Of a stretch of 64,000 nt of DNA, positions 34,287-44,163 are shown piece by piece (the stretch's first letter is position 1; each line of letters starts with the position of its first letter). The notes beneath the pieces are model-generated. The model worked only from the letters and a program-made list of their open reading frames with translations, was not told where the DNA came from and searched no databases. The DNA comes from an uncultured Pelagibacteraceae bacterium (lineage in GTDB: Bacteria > Pseudomonadota > Alphaproteobacteria > Pelagibacterales > Pelagibacteraceae), in NCBI GenBank assembly GCA_902592655.1, contig CACJFE010000004.1, positions 17,501 to 81,500 of the forward strand, read 5' to 3'. The position numbers and the translations under genes were made by a program.

Positions 34287-34511
34287 TTATTTTTTTGATC
34301 TTAAGTTACTAAACTTTTTATTGTATTTGCTTACTCTACCCTTATCTAAAATTTTCTGAGCCCCACCAGTCCAAGCGAAGTGAGATTTAGGATCTATATC
34401 TAATTTTAGAACATCATTTTCTTTACCCCAAGTGGAACGAGTTTCGAATTCCGTCCCGTCGGTCATTACAACTTTAATTTTGTGATACTCAGGATGTATG
34501 TTTTTTTTCAT
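34287..34511 (-). CDS. rpmE: 50S ribosomal protein L31
   Basis: 74 residues. [29 protein letters not shown] and [31 protein letters not shown] are L31 signatures; the TG sequence after HFAWTG is the invariant block. The four zinc cysteines of the C+ form are absent, so this is a zinc-independent form. It sits 6 bases upstream of trcR on the same strand. Confidence 0.95.
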   Translation of the reverse strand: MKKNIHPEYHKIKVVMTDGTEFETRSTWGKENDVLKLDIDPKSHFAWTGGAQKILDKGRVSKYNKKFSNLRSKK

Positions 34512-34539
34512 GAACGGAGTTTTATACGATTAATATTTT

Positions 34540-35340
34540 TTATTCAATATCTTTTTTATCAATTAGGTCTCTTAATTTATCATGAACATTAGAATTACTG
34601 GCAATAATATTCTTTTTTAACTGATTATTTTTATCATCTTCAAAAAAGCTCACAAAGCCTCCTGCCTCTTTAACAATTATAATACCTGCAGCGACATCCC
34701 AATAATTTAGCTCTCTTTGCCAATATCCATCAAATCTTCCTGATGCAACAAAAGCCATATCTAAAGCTGCGCTTCCAAATTTTCTTACGTTAGAAACTTT
34801 TTTCGAGACATTGATATATTCTGAGAAAATTTTATCTTTAATATTACTATTTTGTTTTGGACCACCTGTGACTAGTAATGCATCCTCTAACTTTTTTTTA
34901 TTTGAAACTCTTATTCTTGAATTATTTAAATATGCTCCATTACCTTTTTCAGCACAAAACATCTCATTTGTAATAGGATTTATAATAACTCCGCACTTTA
35001 TCTCATTGTTTTCCTCATAACCGACAGAAATAGCAAACTGGGGAACTCCATTTAAAAAATTCATGGTTCCATCAATAGGATCAATGATCCATCTATTATC
35101 TAAATTTGATCGATTTATTATTCCACTTTCTTCTGTAATTATTCCATATTCTGGATGAGCTTTTTGCAATTCTTCTATTAAAATTTTTTCGGTTCTTTTA
35201 TCTGCTGATGAAACAAAGTCTCCAGGAGCTTTTGTTGAAACTTGTAGATTCTCAATTTCTCCAAAATCTCTAATTAATGATCTTGAAGCTTTCATACAAG
35301 CTTTGATAATCACATTAGTTTGCGGAGAGTTTAACCTCAT
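34540..35340 (-). CDS. suhB: Inositol monophosphatase family protein (SuhB-like)
   Basis: 266 residues, normal for the family. The Li+-sensitive phosphatase motifs are clear: EESG near residue 69, WIIDPIDGTMNFLNGVPQFAISV near residue 88, and NYWDVAAGIIIVKEAGG near residue 215. It hydrolyses inositol or other sugar monophosphates, and SuhB also acts with Nus factors in rRNA antitermination in other bacteria. The start codon overlaps the efp stop by one base; efp, suhB and the ribosomal genes appear to form a minus-strand operon. Confidence 0.93.
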   Translation of the reverse strand: MRLNSPQTNVIIKACMKASRSLIRDFGEIENLQVSTKAPGDFVSSADKRTEKILIEELQKAHPEYGIITEESGIINRSNLDNRWIIDPIDGTMNFLNGVPQFAISVGYEENNEIKCGVIINPITNEMFCAEKGNGAYLNNSRIRVSNKKKLEDALLVTGGPKQNSNIKDKIFSEYINVSKKVSNVRKFGSAALDMAFVASGRFDGYWQRELNYWDVAAGIIIVKEAGGFVSFFEDDKNNQLKKNIIASNSNVHDKLRDLIDKKDIE

Positions 35341-35903
35341 TAATTAACTCTTTTTACATACTCTAAAGTTCTAGTATCAACTATTACTTTCTCACCACTT
35401 TCAATAAAAGGTGGTACATTAATCTTTATACCACAATCTAATAGAGCTGGTTTGTATGACGAAGACGCAGTTTGATTTTTAATGGCAACATCCGTACTTT
35501 CTATAATGCATTCAATATTATTAGGTAGCTCCATAGAAATTGGCTTATCTTCCATGAAAGAAATTGTCACCTCTAGATTTTCTTTTAAAAGTTTATATTG
35601 TTCACCTGTAACCGATTTAGAAATTTCAACTTGCTCAAAACTATTATTGTCCATAAAATAACAATTATCTCCATCAACATATAAGAAATTAAATTTTCTT
35701 TCGTCGACCTCTGCTTTTTCAACCGTTTCACTTGATCTAAATCTCTCATTAAGTTTTGTGCCTTTTAAAACACTTTTTAATTCAACTTGATTGAATGCTC
35801 CACCTTTACCTGGTTTTACATGTTGAGTTTTTAAAACATTCCAATAATCATTTTTATGCTCTATTATCATTCCAGGCTTTATCTCATTCGCATTTATTTT
35901 CAT
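35340..35903 (-). CDS. efp: Translation elongation factor P
   Basis: 187 residues, full length, three beta-barrel domains. IKPGMIIEHKNDYWNVLKTQHVKPGKGGAFNQVELKSVLKGTK contains the tip loop PGKGGAF with the lysine modified in many species (near residue 34); ALLDCGIKINVPPFIESGEKVIVDTRTLEYVKR is the domain III signature. EF-P relieves ribosome stalling at polyproline stretches. It overlaps thiE by 4 bases. Confidence 0.97.
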   Translation of the reverse strand: MKINANEIKPGMIIEHKNDYWNVLKTQHVKPGKGGAFNQVELKSVLKGTKLNERFRSSETVEKAEVDERKFNFLYVDGDNCYFMDNNSFEQVEISKSVTGEQYKLLKENLEVTISFMEDKPISMELPNNIECIIESTDVAIKNQTASSSYKPALLDCGIKINVPPFIESGEKVIVDTRTLEYVKRVN

Positions 35904-36502
35904 TTGAACATCCTTATTGCTAATTCAGGTTTAAGTTTCGGGTTATCCCAAATAAAACTTGATATTGCAATATATTTTGCCCCAGCATTTAATAATTTTT
36001 TATAGTTAACACTATTGATTCCACCAATCGCTACAATTGGCTTTTTAATGTTCTTTTTTGACCATTTTAATACTTTAAGATTTGCTTTTATTGCATTTGG
36101 CTTCAATTTTGATTTAAAAAATGATCCAAAGGCAATGTAGTTTGCTTTTAATTTTACGGCATTTTTTGCAAGATTTTTTGAATTATGACAAGTTATTCCC
36201 AAAATCTTATTTTTAAGTTTTTTTCTTGCAATTATAAAAGATCCATCAAGTTGCCCCATATGGCAACCATCTGCTTTAATCTTATTAACTAAAAGAAACT
36301 TATCATTTAATATAAATTTTACTTTATGTTTCTCTGTAATTTTTTTGATTTTCCTTGCAATTTTTAAAAGATTATTTTTTTTTTCCTTTTTTAATCTCAA
36401 TTGAAAATACTTAACGTTTTTGAATGATAAAACATTATCTAGGTCTTTATAAAAATTATGATCTATGTTTGACGGTGAAATTAGATATATAAATCTCTTC
36501 AA
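35900..36502 (-). CDS. thiE: Thiamine phosphate synthase-like protein
   Basis: 200 residues of the ThiE TIM-barrel family. YFQLRLKKEKK (near residue 35), FILNDKFLLVNKIKADGCHMGQLD (near residue 65), GITCHNSKNLAKNA and KPIVAIGGINSVNYKKLLNAGAKYIAI fit the pyrophosphate and HMP-PP sites, though HMGQ replaces the usual HLGQ. It joins HMP-PP and thiazole phosphate. SAR11 cells are known for incomplete thiamine synthesis, so it may act with the ThiD encoded at 54386 on imported precursors. Confidence 0.88.
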   Translation of the reverse strand: MKRFIYLISPSNIDHNFYKDLDNVLSFKNVKYFQLRLKKEKKNNLLKIARKIKKITEKHKVKFILNDKFLLVNKIKADGCHMGQLDGSFIIARKKLKNKILGITCHNSKNLAKNAVKLKANYIAFGSFFKSKLKPNAIKANLKVLKWSKKNIKKPIVAIGGINSVNYKKLLNAGAKYIAISSFIWDNPKLKPELAIRMFK

Positions 36503-36507
36503 TGGTT

Positions 36508-37524
36508 TTAAGCTACAGGTCCTTTCTCTAAGTCCTCAGACCATTCCCCTTTTGATGATAAACCATTCATTTTAGCTCTATGATTGAAGGCTTGCTGGAT
36601 ATTTAAAATATTATTTTGGTTTTTTCCAAATTCTTTTAAAGCGCTAGCTTGCAACCCTCTACCATAAGAAAAGGTAATTAGAAAGTTAGTATCGTTTATC
36701 TTATTTATTGCATTTAAGTTTTTACTAGCTTCTATTTCAGACTGCCCTCCTGATAAAAAAGCTATTGCAGGTACTTCGTTTGGCACGTTTTTTTTTAGAC
36801 AATCTAACGTTTTTTTTGCAATTTCATCTGAACTAGATTTATCTTTACATTTGGTACCAGGTACAATCATATTAGGTTTTAGTACGGTTCCTTTTAGATC
36901 AATTTTATGAACTTCCAGTTCATTGTAGCATTCGTTTAAAACATCAGTTGTTACTGCATAACATTTATCAATATTATGTGAGCCATCCATTAAAACTTCT
37001 GGCTCAATTATTGGAACCATTTTTGCTTCTTGGACCAATGCCGCATATCTTGCTAGCGCCTGGGCATTAGATTTGATTGACTGGATTGAGGGAAATTTTT
37101 CTGAAATTTTGTATACAGCTCTCCACTTGGTAAACCTAGCCCCTAAATTATAATATTCGTTTAATCTTTCTCTTAAACCATCTAAACCCTCTGTAATTGT
37201 TTCATCACTTGATCCTGCTAAAGGTTTAGCTCCTTTGTCAACTTTTATACCAGGAACTGCACCATGTTTAGAAATTAATTCAGGTATAGATGGTCCTAAG
37301 GTTGTTTTTTGTCTTATTGTTTCATCGAATAAAATTACACCGCCTATGAATTCTTTCATAGCTTTCGAATTAAATAGAGTTTGCCGAAAATTTAGTCTAT
37401 TTTTCTCCAAATTTTCTACATTAATACTTTTAAATCTTTTAGCGATTGTGCCAGTACTCTCATCAGCGGCAAGAATACCTTTACCTTTAGCACACATTTT
37501 TTTCGCTATTTCATTTAAATTCAT
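36508..37524 (-). CDS. fba: Class I fructose-bisphosphate aldolase
   Basis: 338 residues. AAKGKGILAADESTGTIAKRF-like N-terminus, FTKWRAVYK (near residue 137), EPEVLMDGSH and the Schiff-base lysine in KGTVLKPNMIVPG (near residue 217) identify the eukaryotic-type class I aldolase, not the metal-dependent class II enzyme. It sits with pgk and tkt in a central carbon operon, where in SAR11 it would act mainly in gluconeogenesis. A gap gene is absent from the cluster. Confidence 0.95.
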   Translation of the reverse strand: MNLNEIAKKMCAKGKGILAADESTGTIAKRFKSINVENLEKNRLNFRQTLFNSKAMKEFIGGVILFDETIRQKTTLGPSIPELISKHGAVPGIKVDKGAKPLAGSSDETITEGLDGLRERLNEYYNLGARFTKWRAVYKISEKFPSIQSIKSNAQALARYAALVQEAKMVPIIEPEVLMDGSHNIDKCYAVTTDVLNECYNELEVHKIDLKGTVLKPNMIVPGTKCKDKSSSDEIAKKTLDCLKKNVPNEVPAIAFLSGGQSEIEASKNLNAINKINDTNFLITFSYGRGLQASALKEFGKNQNNILNIQQAFNHRAKMNGLSSKGEWSEDLEKGPVA

Positions 37525-37534
37525 AAAGAATTAT

Positions 37535-38725
37535 TTATTTTAAAACACTTAGGCCAGGCAAGTCTTTTCCTTCCAAGTACTCTAAAAACGCACCACCTGC
37601 TGTTGATAAGTGAGAAAAATAAAGTTTATTTTTGCTTTTATTGATTGCAGCTAGAGTATCTCCTCCACCTATAACTGAAATCAAAGTTTTTTTGTGAGTA
37701 TTTTCTGAAATTATTTCAGCTATAGACATTGTTCCATTAAGAAAATTTTTATTCTCAAAATAACCTGCGGGCCCATTCCATAATATAGTGTTAGATTGAT
37801 CTATTATCTTTTTAATATTTTTTAATGTATTTATTCCAACATCTAAAATAATTTCGTTATCTTCAATTTGATTTAAATTTTTATTTTTACCTTCACCATT
37901 TAAACTAGTACTAACCATACAATCCTCTGGAATTATTATTTCACAATTACTTTTTTTGGCCTTATCATAAATTTGTTTAATGATTTCTTCTTTATTTTTT
38001 TCAATTAAAGATTTCCCAACGTTAAGTTTTTTATAAATAAAAAAATTGTTAGCCATCGCACCTACAATTACCAGATTATTAATTTTCTCAATTAGGCTTA
38101 TGATTACGTCTATTTTTGAAGAAATCTTTGAACCACCGATAATACATGTAACTGGCCTTTTCTTGGTATTTATTATTAAATTTATTGCATCTAACTCTTT
38201 TTTTAACAAAGGGCCACCAAATTTTTTTTTCATAAACTTAGTAATTTTATGAATAGATGACTGTTTCCTGTGAGAGCATGAAAAAGCATCATTAATATAA
38301 ACATCTCCTAAAGATGCTAATTTTTTTGAAAAATTTTCATCGTCATTAGTTTCCTCCTTAAAATATCTTATATTTTCAATTAATATTACTTCTCCATCTT
38401 TCAAATAAGAAAATTTATTTTTTACATCGTTATCAAGATCGCCCATAAAGAAATAAACGTTAGTTTCCAGTTTTTTTTTAAGGTATTTATAAATTGGTGA
38501 TAAAGACAAATTAGGATCCCTCATTCCTTTTGGCCGACCCAGATGGCTGATAATTATTATTTTAGCTTTTTTATCAATTAATTTTTTAATAAATGGTAAG
38601 CACAAACTTATTCTAGTATCATCAGTAATTATTCTATCTTTAATTGGCACATTAAAATCTAATCTCAAAATTATTGTTTGATTTTGAACATTAAAGTTAT
38701 CAGGAAAAAAATTTATTTTATCCAT
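37535..38725 (-). CDS. pgk: Phosphoglycerate kinase
   Basis: 396 residues, standard length. LRLDFNVPIKD at the N-terminus, ISHLGRPKG (near residue 60), NIRYFKEE, GGSKISSKIDVI (near residue 200) and the C-terminal ATP site GGGDTLAAINK with FSHLSTAGGAFLEYLEGKDLPGL are all intact. It interconverts 3-phosphoglycerate and 1,3-bisphosphoglycerate. It lies between tkt and fba on the same strand with ~10-base spacings. Confidence 0.97.
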   Translation of the reverse strand: MDKINFFPDNFNVQNQTIILRLDFNVPIKDRIITDDTRISLCLPFIKKLIDKKAKIIIISHLGRPKGMRDPNLSLSPIYKYLKKKLETNVYFFMGDLDNDVKNKFSYLKDGEVILIENIRYFKEETNDDENFSKKLASLGDVYINDAFSCSHRKQSSIHKITKFMKKKFGGPLLKKELDAINLIINTKKRPVTCIIGGSKISSKIDVIISLIEKINNLVIVGAMANNFFIYKKLNVGKSLIEKNKEEIIKQIYDKAKKSNCEIIIPEDCMVSTSLNGEGKNKNLNQIEDNEIILDVGINTLKNIKKIIDQSNTILWNGPAGYFENKNFLNGTMSIAEIISENTHKKTLISVIGGGDTLAAINKSKNKLYFSHLSTAGGAFLEYLEGKDLPGLSVLK

Positions 38726-38734
38726 TAATTTAAA

Positions 38735-40717
38735 TTATTCTCTTAATTTTTTTTGAATGAAACCACTTATCTTTTCTTCTGATAATTCAAAATGATTATA
38801 AACATCTTTGTAAGGAGCACTTTCACCAAATCGGTCTATACCAAAATTCATTCCATTATTTCCAATATATTTTTGCCATGACATAATACTTCCAGCCTCT
38901 ATTGTAAAAACAAATGAATTTTCTTCTATAATGTCTTTACGAAACTCCTGTGGCTGTTTATCAAAAAGCTCCATACATGGCATTGAAACTACTTTTGAGT
39001 GAATATTACTTTGTTTTAATTTTTCTTGAACCTTAAGGGCTAGATCTACCTCAGTTCCTGAAGCAATAATGGTAACATTGCTCTCATGGGAGGTAATATT
39101 TACGACATACGCTCCTTTTTCACATTTATTTTCTTTCGTATTTTTCGGATTAATGTATGGAACTTTTTGTCTTGATAAGGCTATAGCACTAGGAGTGTTT
39201 GGATTTTTTAAAGCAATTTCCCAACACTCTAGAGTTTCATTTATATCTGCAGGTCTAAAAACATTTAAATTTGGAATAGCTCTAAGTCCAGCAAGCTGTT
39301 CTACAGGTTGGTGAGTGGGACCGTCTTCACCTAAACCAATAGAGTCATGTGAAAAAATATATATTACTCTTAAACCCATTAAAGCAGATAATCTAATAGA
39401 AGGTTTGCTATAATCAGAAAAAATTAAAAATGTACCACCATAAGGTATTAATCCCCCGTAAAGTGCCAAACCATTCATCACCGCAGACATACCGTGCTCT
39501 CTAACTCCATAATGTATATAATTTCCATCAAAATTTTTAGCATTTACAATTTTAGAATTATTAGTTTTTGTATTATTAGAACCGCTTAAATCAGCCGAAC
39601 CACCAATTAGCTGAGGAAGTATAGATGAAATACTCTCAATTGATGCCATCGAACACTGACGAGTAGCTAAACTTGGCTTAGATTCAAAATATTTAGTTTT
39701 TTCTTTTTGTATTAAACTTTCTAAATTTTTTAAATCAGAGTTTACATAGCTACTCTTAAAATTGTTTTTTATTTTATCATTTTTTTTATTAAAATTTCCT
39801 TCCCATTTTTTTTCTAATATTTCCCCTTTTTCACCAATTTTTTTCCATTCACTTAGTATTTCTTGAGGAATTTCGAATGGCTTATTAGACCATTTAAGTT
39901 TCTTTCTGACTAACGCGATCTCTTCATCTCCTAAAGGAGAACCGTGTGATGAAGCTTTTCCAGATTTATTAGGCGATCCAAAACCAATTACTGTTTTACA
40001 AGATATAATAGTAGGTTTATTGGATTTAGATGCTTTTGAAATTGCTTTTGAAATTTGTTTTTCATTATGTCCGTTAATATCCAAATAATTCCAACCATAT
40101 GCTTCAAATCTTTTTTTGTAATTATCTGAGACGCTTAAGGAAGTTGAACCATCTATTGATATTTTATTGTTATCAAAAAAAACTATCAAATTTTTTAACT
40201 TAAGATGACCCGCCAAACTCATTGCTTCATGACTGATACCTTCCATAAGGTCACCATCGCTCGCAATAACATAAGTTTTATTATTAATAATATTTGCCCC
40301 AAATTTTTTTCTGTAAATTTCCTCAGCTACCGCCATACCTACAGCGTTCCCTAAACCTTGCCCTAATGGTCCAGTTGTTGTTTCAATTCCAGTTCCTTTT
40401 TTATATTCAGGATGTCCAGCACAGATAGAATTTAGCTGTCGAAAATTTTTTATATCTTCAATGGAGATACTTTTGTAACCAGTTAAGTAAAGTAAAGAAT
40501 AAAGAAGCATCGAACCATGTCCTGCTGATAAAATAAACCTATCTCTATTTATCCAATTTGGATTCTTTGGATTAAACCTCAAGTGGTATTTGAATAAAAC
40601 TGTTGCTACGTCTGCCATTCCCATAGGCATTCCAGGATGACCCGAATTTGCTTTTTGTACAGCGTCGATCGATAAAAATCTTACTGCATTTGATAATTGA
40701 TTTATATTTACGCTCAC
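38735..40717 (-). CDS. tkt: Transketolase
   Basis: 660 residues, full length. [16 protein letters not shown] at the N-terminus, the ThDP motif [33 protein letters not shown] (near residue 153), GYGSPNK-like [19 protein letters not shown], and [27 protein letters not shown] (near residue 455) are conserved. It moves two-carbon units in the pentose phosphate pathway. It is the first gene of the tkt-pgk-fba block and divergent from the coiled-coil gene at 40775. Confidence 0.97.
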   Translation of the reverse strand: MSVNINQLSNAVRFLSIDAVQKANSGHPGMPMGMADVATVLFKYHLRFNPKNPNWINRDRFILSAGHGSMLLYSLLYLTGYKSISIEDIKNFRQLNSICAGHPEYKKGTGIETTTGPLGQGLGNAVGMAVAEEIYRKKFGANIINNKTYVIASDGDLMEGISHEAMSLAGHLKLKNLIVFFDNNKISIDGSTSLSVSDNYKKRFEAYGWNYLDINGHNEKQISKAISKASKSNKPTIISCKTVIGFGSPNKSGKASSHGSPLGDEEIALVRKKLKWSNKPFEIPQEILSEWKKIGEKGEILEKKWEGNFNKKNDKIKNNFKSSYVNSDLKNLESLIQKEKTKYFESKPSLATRQCSMASIESISSILPQLIGGSADLSGSNNTKTNNSKIVNAKNFDGNYIHYGVREHGMSAVMNGLALYGGLIPYGGTFLIFSDYSKPSIRLSALMGLRVIYIFSHDSIGLGEDGPTHQPVEQLAGLRAIPNLNVFRPADINETLECWEIALKNPNTPSAIALSRQKVPYINPKNTKENKCEKGAYVVNITSHESNVTIIASGTEVDLALKVQEKLKQSNIHSKVVSMPCMELFDKQPQEFRKDIIEENSFVFTIEAGSIMSWQKYIGNNGMNFGIDRFGESAPYKDVYNHFELSEEKISGFIQKKLRE

Positions 40718-40760
40718 TTTTAATAACCTATATAGACTTAAACTAAGTATATCAATAATA

Positions 40761-40769
40761 TGATATAAT
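40761..40769 (+). promoter_or_regulatory. Extended -10 promoter immediately before ATG 40775
   Basis: TGATATAAT is a perfect extended -10 whose last base is only 5 bases before the ATG at 40775. Transcription would start at or within a base or two of the start codon, implying a leaderless mRNA. The same 9-mer occurs at 18671. Confidence 0.55.
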
Positions 40770-40774
40770 AATTT

Positions 40775-41098
40775 ATGAGCTTGATAGAAAAAAAAGAAAA
40801 AAATCTAATCGGACTAATAGATAAGTTGAACTCATTATCCTTAACTTATTCACAGCCAAATTATGAAATTGAAAAAATTAAAACTGAAAGAGAAGAAATC
40901 TTAAGAAAAAAACTTCAGATAGAAAAAAAAAATCTAGATTTAATGAGAGAGCACAAATATTTAAAAGATAAAATTAAAAAATTACAACTAGAAGTTAAAA
41001 ATAAATTAGAAATTGAGGAAAACTTCAATAAGGAAATTGATGAATTAACCCAGGAAACTGAAAATTTAGTTTCAGATATTGAAAAATGGCAAACGTAA
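40775..41098 (+). CDS. Coiled-coil protein next to zapA (DUF4164-like)
   Basis: 107 residues, almost entirely a charged alpha-helical coiled coil ([52 protein letters not shown]). In alphaproteobacteria a small coiled-coil gene commonly precedes zapA, and this one overlaps zapA by 13 bases, so a role in the division apparatus is plausible. No catalytic motif. The start is supported by an extended -10 just upstream. Confidence 0.7.
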   Translation: MSLIEKKEKNLIGLIDKLNSLSLTYSQPNYEIEKIKTEREEILRKKLQIEKKNLDLMREHKYLKDKIKKLQLEVKNKLEIEENFNKEIDELTQETENLVSDIEKWQT

Positions 41099-41532
41099 AT
41101 ATTAAATTTAATAACAAAGACTATCTTCTTTCATGTGATGACGGGCAAGAGGAGTCTTTAAAAAAATTAACAAAATTTCTTGATAAAAAATATTCAGAAT
41201 TAAAAGACAGGCTTGGTAATATTGGAGAAAATAAACTTTTACTAATTACAACGATAAAACTAATAGATGAATATTTTGATCTAAAACAAAAGATTACTAA
41301 TCAAAAACAAAGACTTAATGAAATATCCAATAAATTTCGTGAAATAAGATCTTTAGCTATTGAGTATAAAAAAGATAAAGATAAAGAAATTAAGTATCTC
41401 AATGATCAATTAGATGAGTTTAAAAAAACAATTGAAGATAACAATAATCATTACGAGGAAATGTTAGATAAGACGACCCAATCACTTGAAAAGATAATTT
41501 CTAATACAGAGTCACTGTCTAAGATACAGTAG
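41086..41532 (+). CDS. zapA: Cell division protein ZapA
   Basis: 148 residues. [41 protein letters not shown] is the ZapA N-terminal head, LLITTIKLIDEYFDLKQK continues into a long coiled coil. ZapA bundles FtsZ filaments at midcell. This protein is longer than E. coli ZapA (109) because of an extended C-terminal coil. The gene abuts the 5-FCL gene, the usual zapA-ygfA order, but there is no room for a 6S RNA gene between them. Confidence 0.88.
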   Translation: MANVNIKFNNKDYLLSCDDGQEESLKKLTKFLDKKYSELKDRLGNIGENKLLLITTIKLIDEYFDLKQKITNQKQRLNEISNKFREIRSLAIEYKKDKDKEIKYLNDQLDEFKKTIEDNNNHYEEMLDKTTQSLEKIISNTESLSKIQ

Positions 41533-42081
41533 ATGAAAAAAAAATATTTTATTAGGAAAAAATTTTATTCAATACGAGAAAAAAAGTTCTTTAAGGTCGA
41601 TAAAAGCTTCTTCAATCCTCTTAGTAAAATAATTAAAAAATATAAATATAAAAAAAAAAATATCTCATTATATTATCCCATTTCTCATGAGCTAAATATA
41701 TTAAATATTGTTAACATTAAATTTTTTAAAAATTTTAAATTCCTTCTGCCGATTATAAAAAAAAATTATTCAATGTATTTTTGTGAATGGAGAAAAAATG
41801 ACATTTTAAGATTGAATTCTTTAGGAATACCAGAGCCTGTAAAGTCTAAAATTATTATACCAGATATTATTTTGGTTCCAATTTTAGCTTTTGATAAGAA
41901 TAAAAATAGACTTGGTTATGGAAAAGGATTTTACGATAGATATCTTAACAGTCTAAAAAGAAAAAAGAAAAGGAGCTTAGTCATTGGTATTGCATTTTAT
42001 TTTCAGAAATATAATAAACTACCAACTAATAAAAGTGATTTTAAATTAGATTATATTATTACCGAAAAAGGGGTTTTATAA
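41533..42081 (+). CDS. ygfA: 5-formyltetrahydrofolate cyclo-ligase
   Basis: 182 residues. LYYPISHELNIL, PDIILVPILAFDKNKNRLGYGKGFYDRYL (near residue 117) is the signature substrate/ATP loop of the family (GxGxGYYDR). It converts 5-formyl-THF to 5,10-methenyl-THF. It begins directly after the zapA stop and overlaps the phosphoesterase gene by one base. Confidence 0.9.
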   Translation: MKKKYFIRKKFYSIREKKFFKVDKSFFNPLSKIIKKYKYKKKNISLYYPISHELNILNIVNIKFFKNFKFLLPIIKKNYSMYFCEWRKNDILRLNSLGIPEPVKSKIIIPDIILVPILAFDKNKNRLGYGKGFYDRYLNSLKRKKKRSLVIGIAFYFQKYNKLPTNKSDFKLDYIITEKGVL

Positions 42082-42887
42082 TGAAAATTTTAGTTTTAGG
42101 AGATGTGATGGCTCTATCTGGTAGGAATGCAATAAAAAAAAATCTTTATGAAATTTTAAAGAAAAATCAAATAAATTTCTCTATAATTAATGGTGAGAAC
42201 GCTGCTGACGACGGTAAAGGAATTACTAAAGAAATAGCAGAAGAACTTTTTTCACTAGGCATAGACGTTATCACATCTGGAAATCATATATGGGATAAAG
42301 AAGAAACTATAAAATATATAGAAAAAGAAAGTAGGCTTTTAAGACCTGCAAACTTAGCAGAGGGATCTCCAGGTAAAGGATATGGAATATTTTTATCAAA
42401 AGATAAAAAATTTAGAATTGGTGTTATAAATTTAATGGGAAATGTCTTTATGAGAAAATCCGATGATGTATTTAAAACAGCAAAAGAAATTATGAAAAAA
42501 ATTACTTTAAAAAAAGAAGTAGATTTTTCTATAGTAGACTTTCACGGTGAGATCACGAGTGAAAAAATGGCAATTGCACATTTTTTAGATGGGTCAATAA
42601 CATGTGTTGTTGGAACGCACACACATGTGCCAACTGCAGATACCAGAATACTTGAAAAAGGTACGGCTTATCAAACTGATATTGGCATGTGTGGTGATTA
42701 TAATTCTGTTATAGGGATGAACAAAGAAAACTCTTTAAAAAAATTTTTTAAAGATAAAAATTCAGTAAAACATTTTCCTTCAAATGGCGAAGGCACAATA
42801 TCTGGAGTAATAGTTGAAGCAGATGAAAACACTGGTCTTGCAATTAAAGTTTCTAGATTGATTGTTGGTGGAACTTTAAAAAAATAG
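42081..42887 (+). CDS. ymdB: YmdB-like metallophosphoesterase
   Basis: 268 residues. LVLGDVMALSGRNAI, SIINGENAADDGKGI (near residue 36), ITSGNHIWDKEE (near residue 65), FHGEITSEKMA and GTHTHVPTADTRIL supply the binuclear metal ligands of the TIGR00282/YmdB calcineurin-like family, of which some hydrolyse 2',3'-cyclic nucleotides. Normal length. Downstream is yebC, 2 bases away. Confidence 0.9.
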   Translation: MKILVLGDVMALSGRNAIKKNLYEILKKNQINFSIINGENAADDGKGITKEIAEELFSLGIDVITSGNHIWDKEETIKYIEKESRLLRPANLAEGSPGKGYGIFLSKDKKFRIGVINLMGNVFMRKSDDVFKTAKEIMKKITLKKEVDFSIVDFHGEITSEKMAIAHFLDGSITCVVGTHTHVPTADTRILEKGTAYQTDIGMCGDYNSVIGMNKENSLKKFFKDKNSVKHFPSNGEGTISGVIVEADENTGLAIKVSRLIVGGTLKK

Positions 42888-42889
42888 TT

Positions 42890-43612
42890 ATGGCAGGACA
42901 CTCTCATTGGGCTGGAATAAAACATAAAAAGGGTAGAGTAGATAAAGAGAGATCTAGAATATTCTCAAAGCTTTCAAGGGAGATAACAGTAGCGGCTAAA
43001 CTTGGAGATAAAAGTCCTGATATGAACCCCAGATTAAGAGCAGCTGTTCAAGCAGCAAAACAAGCAAACATGCCAAAGGAGAATATTAAAAGAGCAATTA
43101 GTAAATCAGAAATATCAAACGTAAAAAATTATGAAAATTTAAGATATGAGGGTTTTGGACCTTATAATACAGCTTTAATAATTGAGACCTTAACAGATAA
43201 TAAAAATAGATCAGCATCAAGTATAAGAACAATTCTTCAAAAAAATGGAGGTATATTGGGAGAGTCGGGATCTACAACACACATGTTTAATAATTGTGGA
43301 GTTATCCACCTTGAAAAAAATAAAATTACCGAGAATGATGCATTTGAAATCGCCATAAACGCTGGAGCAAAAGATTGTAGCAAAATTGAAGAAATTTATG
43401 AGATAATCACTGAAAAGGAGGATTTCTATAAAATAAAAACAATTCTTGAAAAGAAAGTAGATAGTTTTGTTTATTCGTCTATAGAGTGGAGAGCTTTAAA
43501 TTATTTAGATTTAAATAAAGATCAAACAATAAAAATGGTAGAAGTTTTGTCCGCTTTAGAGGAATTAGATGATGTTCAAAATATTTTTACTAATGCAAAT
43601 TTAGAAAATTGA
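42890..43612 (+). CDS. yebC: YebC/PmpR-family transcription/translation factor
   Basis: 240 residues, full length. MAGHSHWAGIKHKKGRVDKERSRIFSKLSREITVAAKLG is nearly invariant, and FEIAINAGAKD and WRALNYLDLNKDQ are later family blocks. Members act on transcription of neighbours or relieve ribosome stalling at polyproline. The yebC-ruvC adjacency is standard. Confidence 0.95.
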   Translation: MAGHSHWAGIKHKKGRVDKERSRIFSKLSREITVAAKLGDKSPDMNPRLRAAVQAAKQANMPKENIKRAISKSEISNVKNYENLRYEGFGPYNTALIIETLTDNKNRSASSIRTILQKNGGILGESGSTTHMFNNCGVIHLEKNKITENDAFEIAINAGAKDCSKIEEIYEIITEKEDFYKIKTILEKKVDSFVYSSIEWRALNYLDLNKDQTIKMVEVLSALEELDDVQNIFTNANLEN

Positions 43613-43613
43613 A

Positions 43614-44105
43614 ATGAGAATAATAGGTATAGACCCTGGGTTAAGCGGTGCAATTGCAGTTCTCCATAATAATAAAGTTTTAAAAATATATGATATGCCA
43701 GTCATGTCAGAGGGTAAGAAAAATAAAAGACAATTAAACAGTGCTCAACTTGTAAACATTATCAAAGAAAATATTGAAAAACATGAAGAAATAAATGTAG
43801 TGGTAGAGCAAGTTAATGCAATGCCAGGCCAGGGAGTCACTAGTATGTTCAATTTTGGACAAACCTTTGGAGCTATAAAAGGCGTTTGTGCTGCTCTAAA
43901 TTTACCTATCTTTTTTATAAGGCCTTCAAAATGGAAAAAATATTTTGAATTAATTAATTCATCTAAAGACTCCAGCAGAACTAAAGCTATAGAGATGTAC
44001 CCATCAATTGCAAATCAATTATCAAAAAAAAAAGACGTAAATAAATCTGACGCTATTTTAATAGCTAGATTTTTTAGTGACACACGATTAAAAGATAGCA
44101 ATTAA
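43614..44105 (+). CDS. ruvC: RuvC-like Holliday junction nuclease (divergent, phage-like type)
   Basis: 163 residues with the RNase H-like RuvC fold: GIDPGLSGAIAVL (first Asp), VVVEQVNAMPGQG (Glu near residue 65) and NKSDAILIARF (last acidic residue near 139). The middle (MFNFGQTFGAIKGVCAALNLPIFFIRPSKWKKYF) is the pattern I associate with phage-type RuvC-like nucleases rather than E. coli RuvC, whose GTAQARGA helix is absent. It occupies the normal ruvC place after yebC, but ruvA, ruvB and ybgC, usually between ruvC and tolQ, are not here. Confidence 0.82.
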   Translation: MRIIGIDPGLSGAIAVLHNNKVLKIYDMPVMSEGKKNKRQLNSAQLVNIIKENIEKHEEINVVVEQVNAMPGQGVTSMFNFGQTFGAIKGVCAALNLPIFFIRPSKWKKYFELINSSKDSSRTKAIEMYPSIANQLSKKKDVNKSDAILIARFFSDTRLKDSN

Positions 44106-44163
44106 GTATTAAATTATCAAAAAGCGCCAAATTCATGACACAATCTAAAAGTAATCAAACTCA

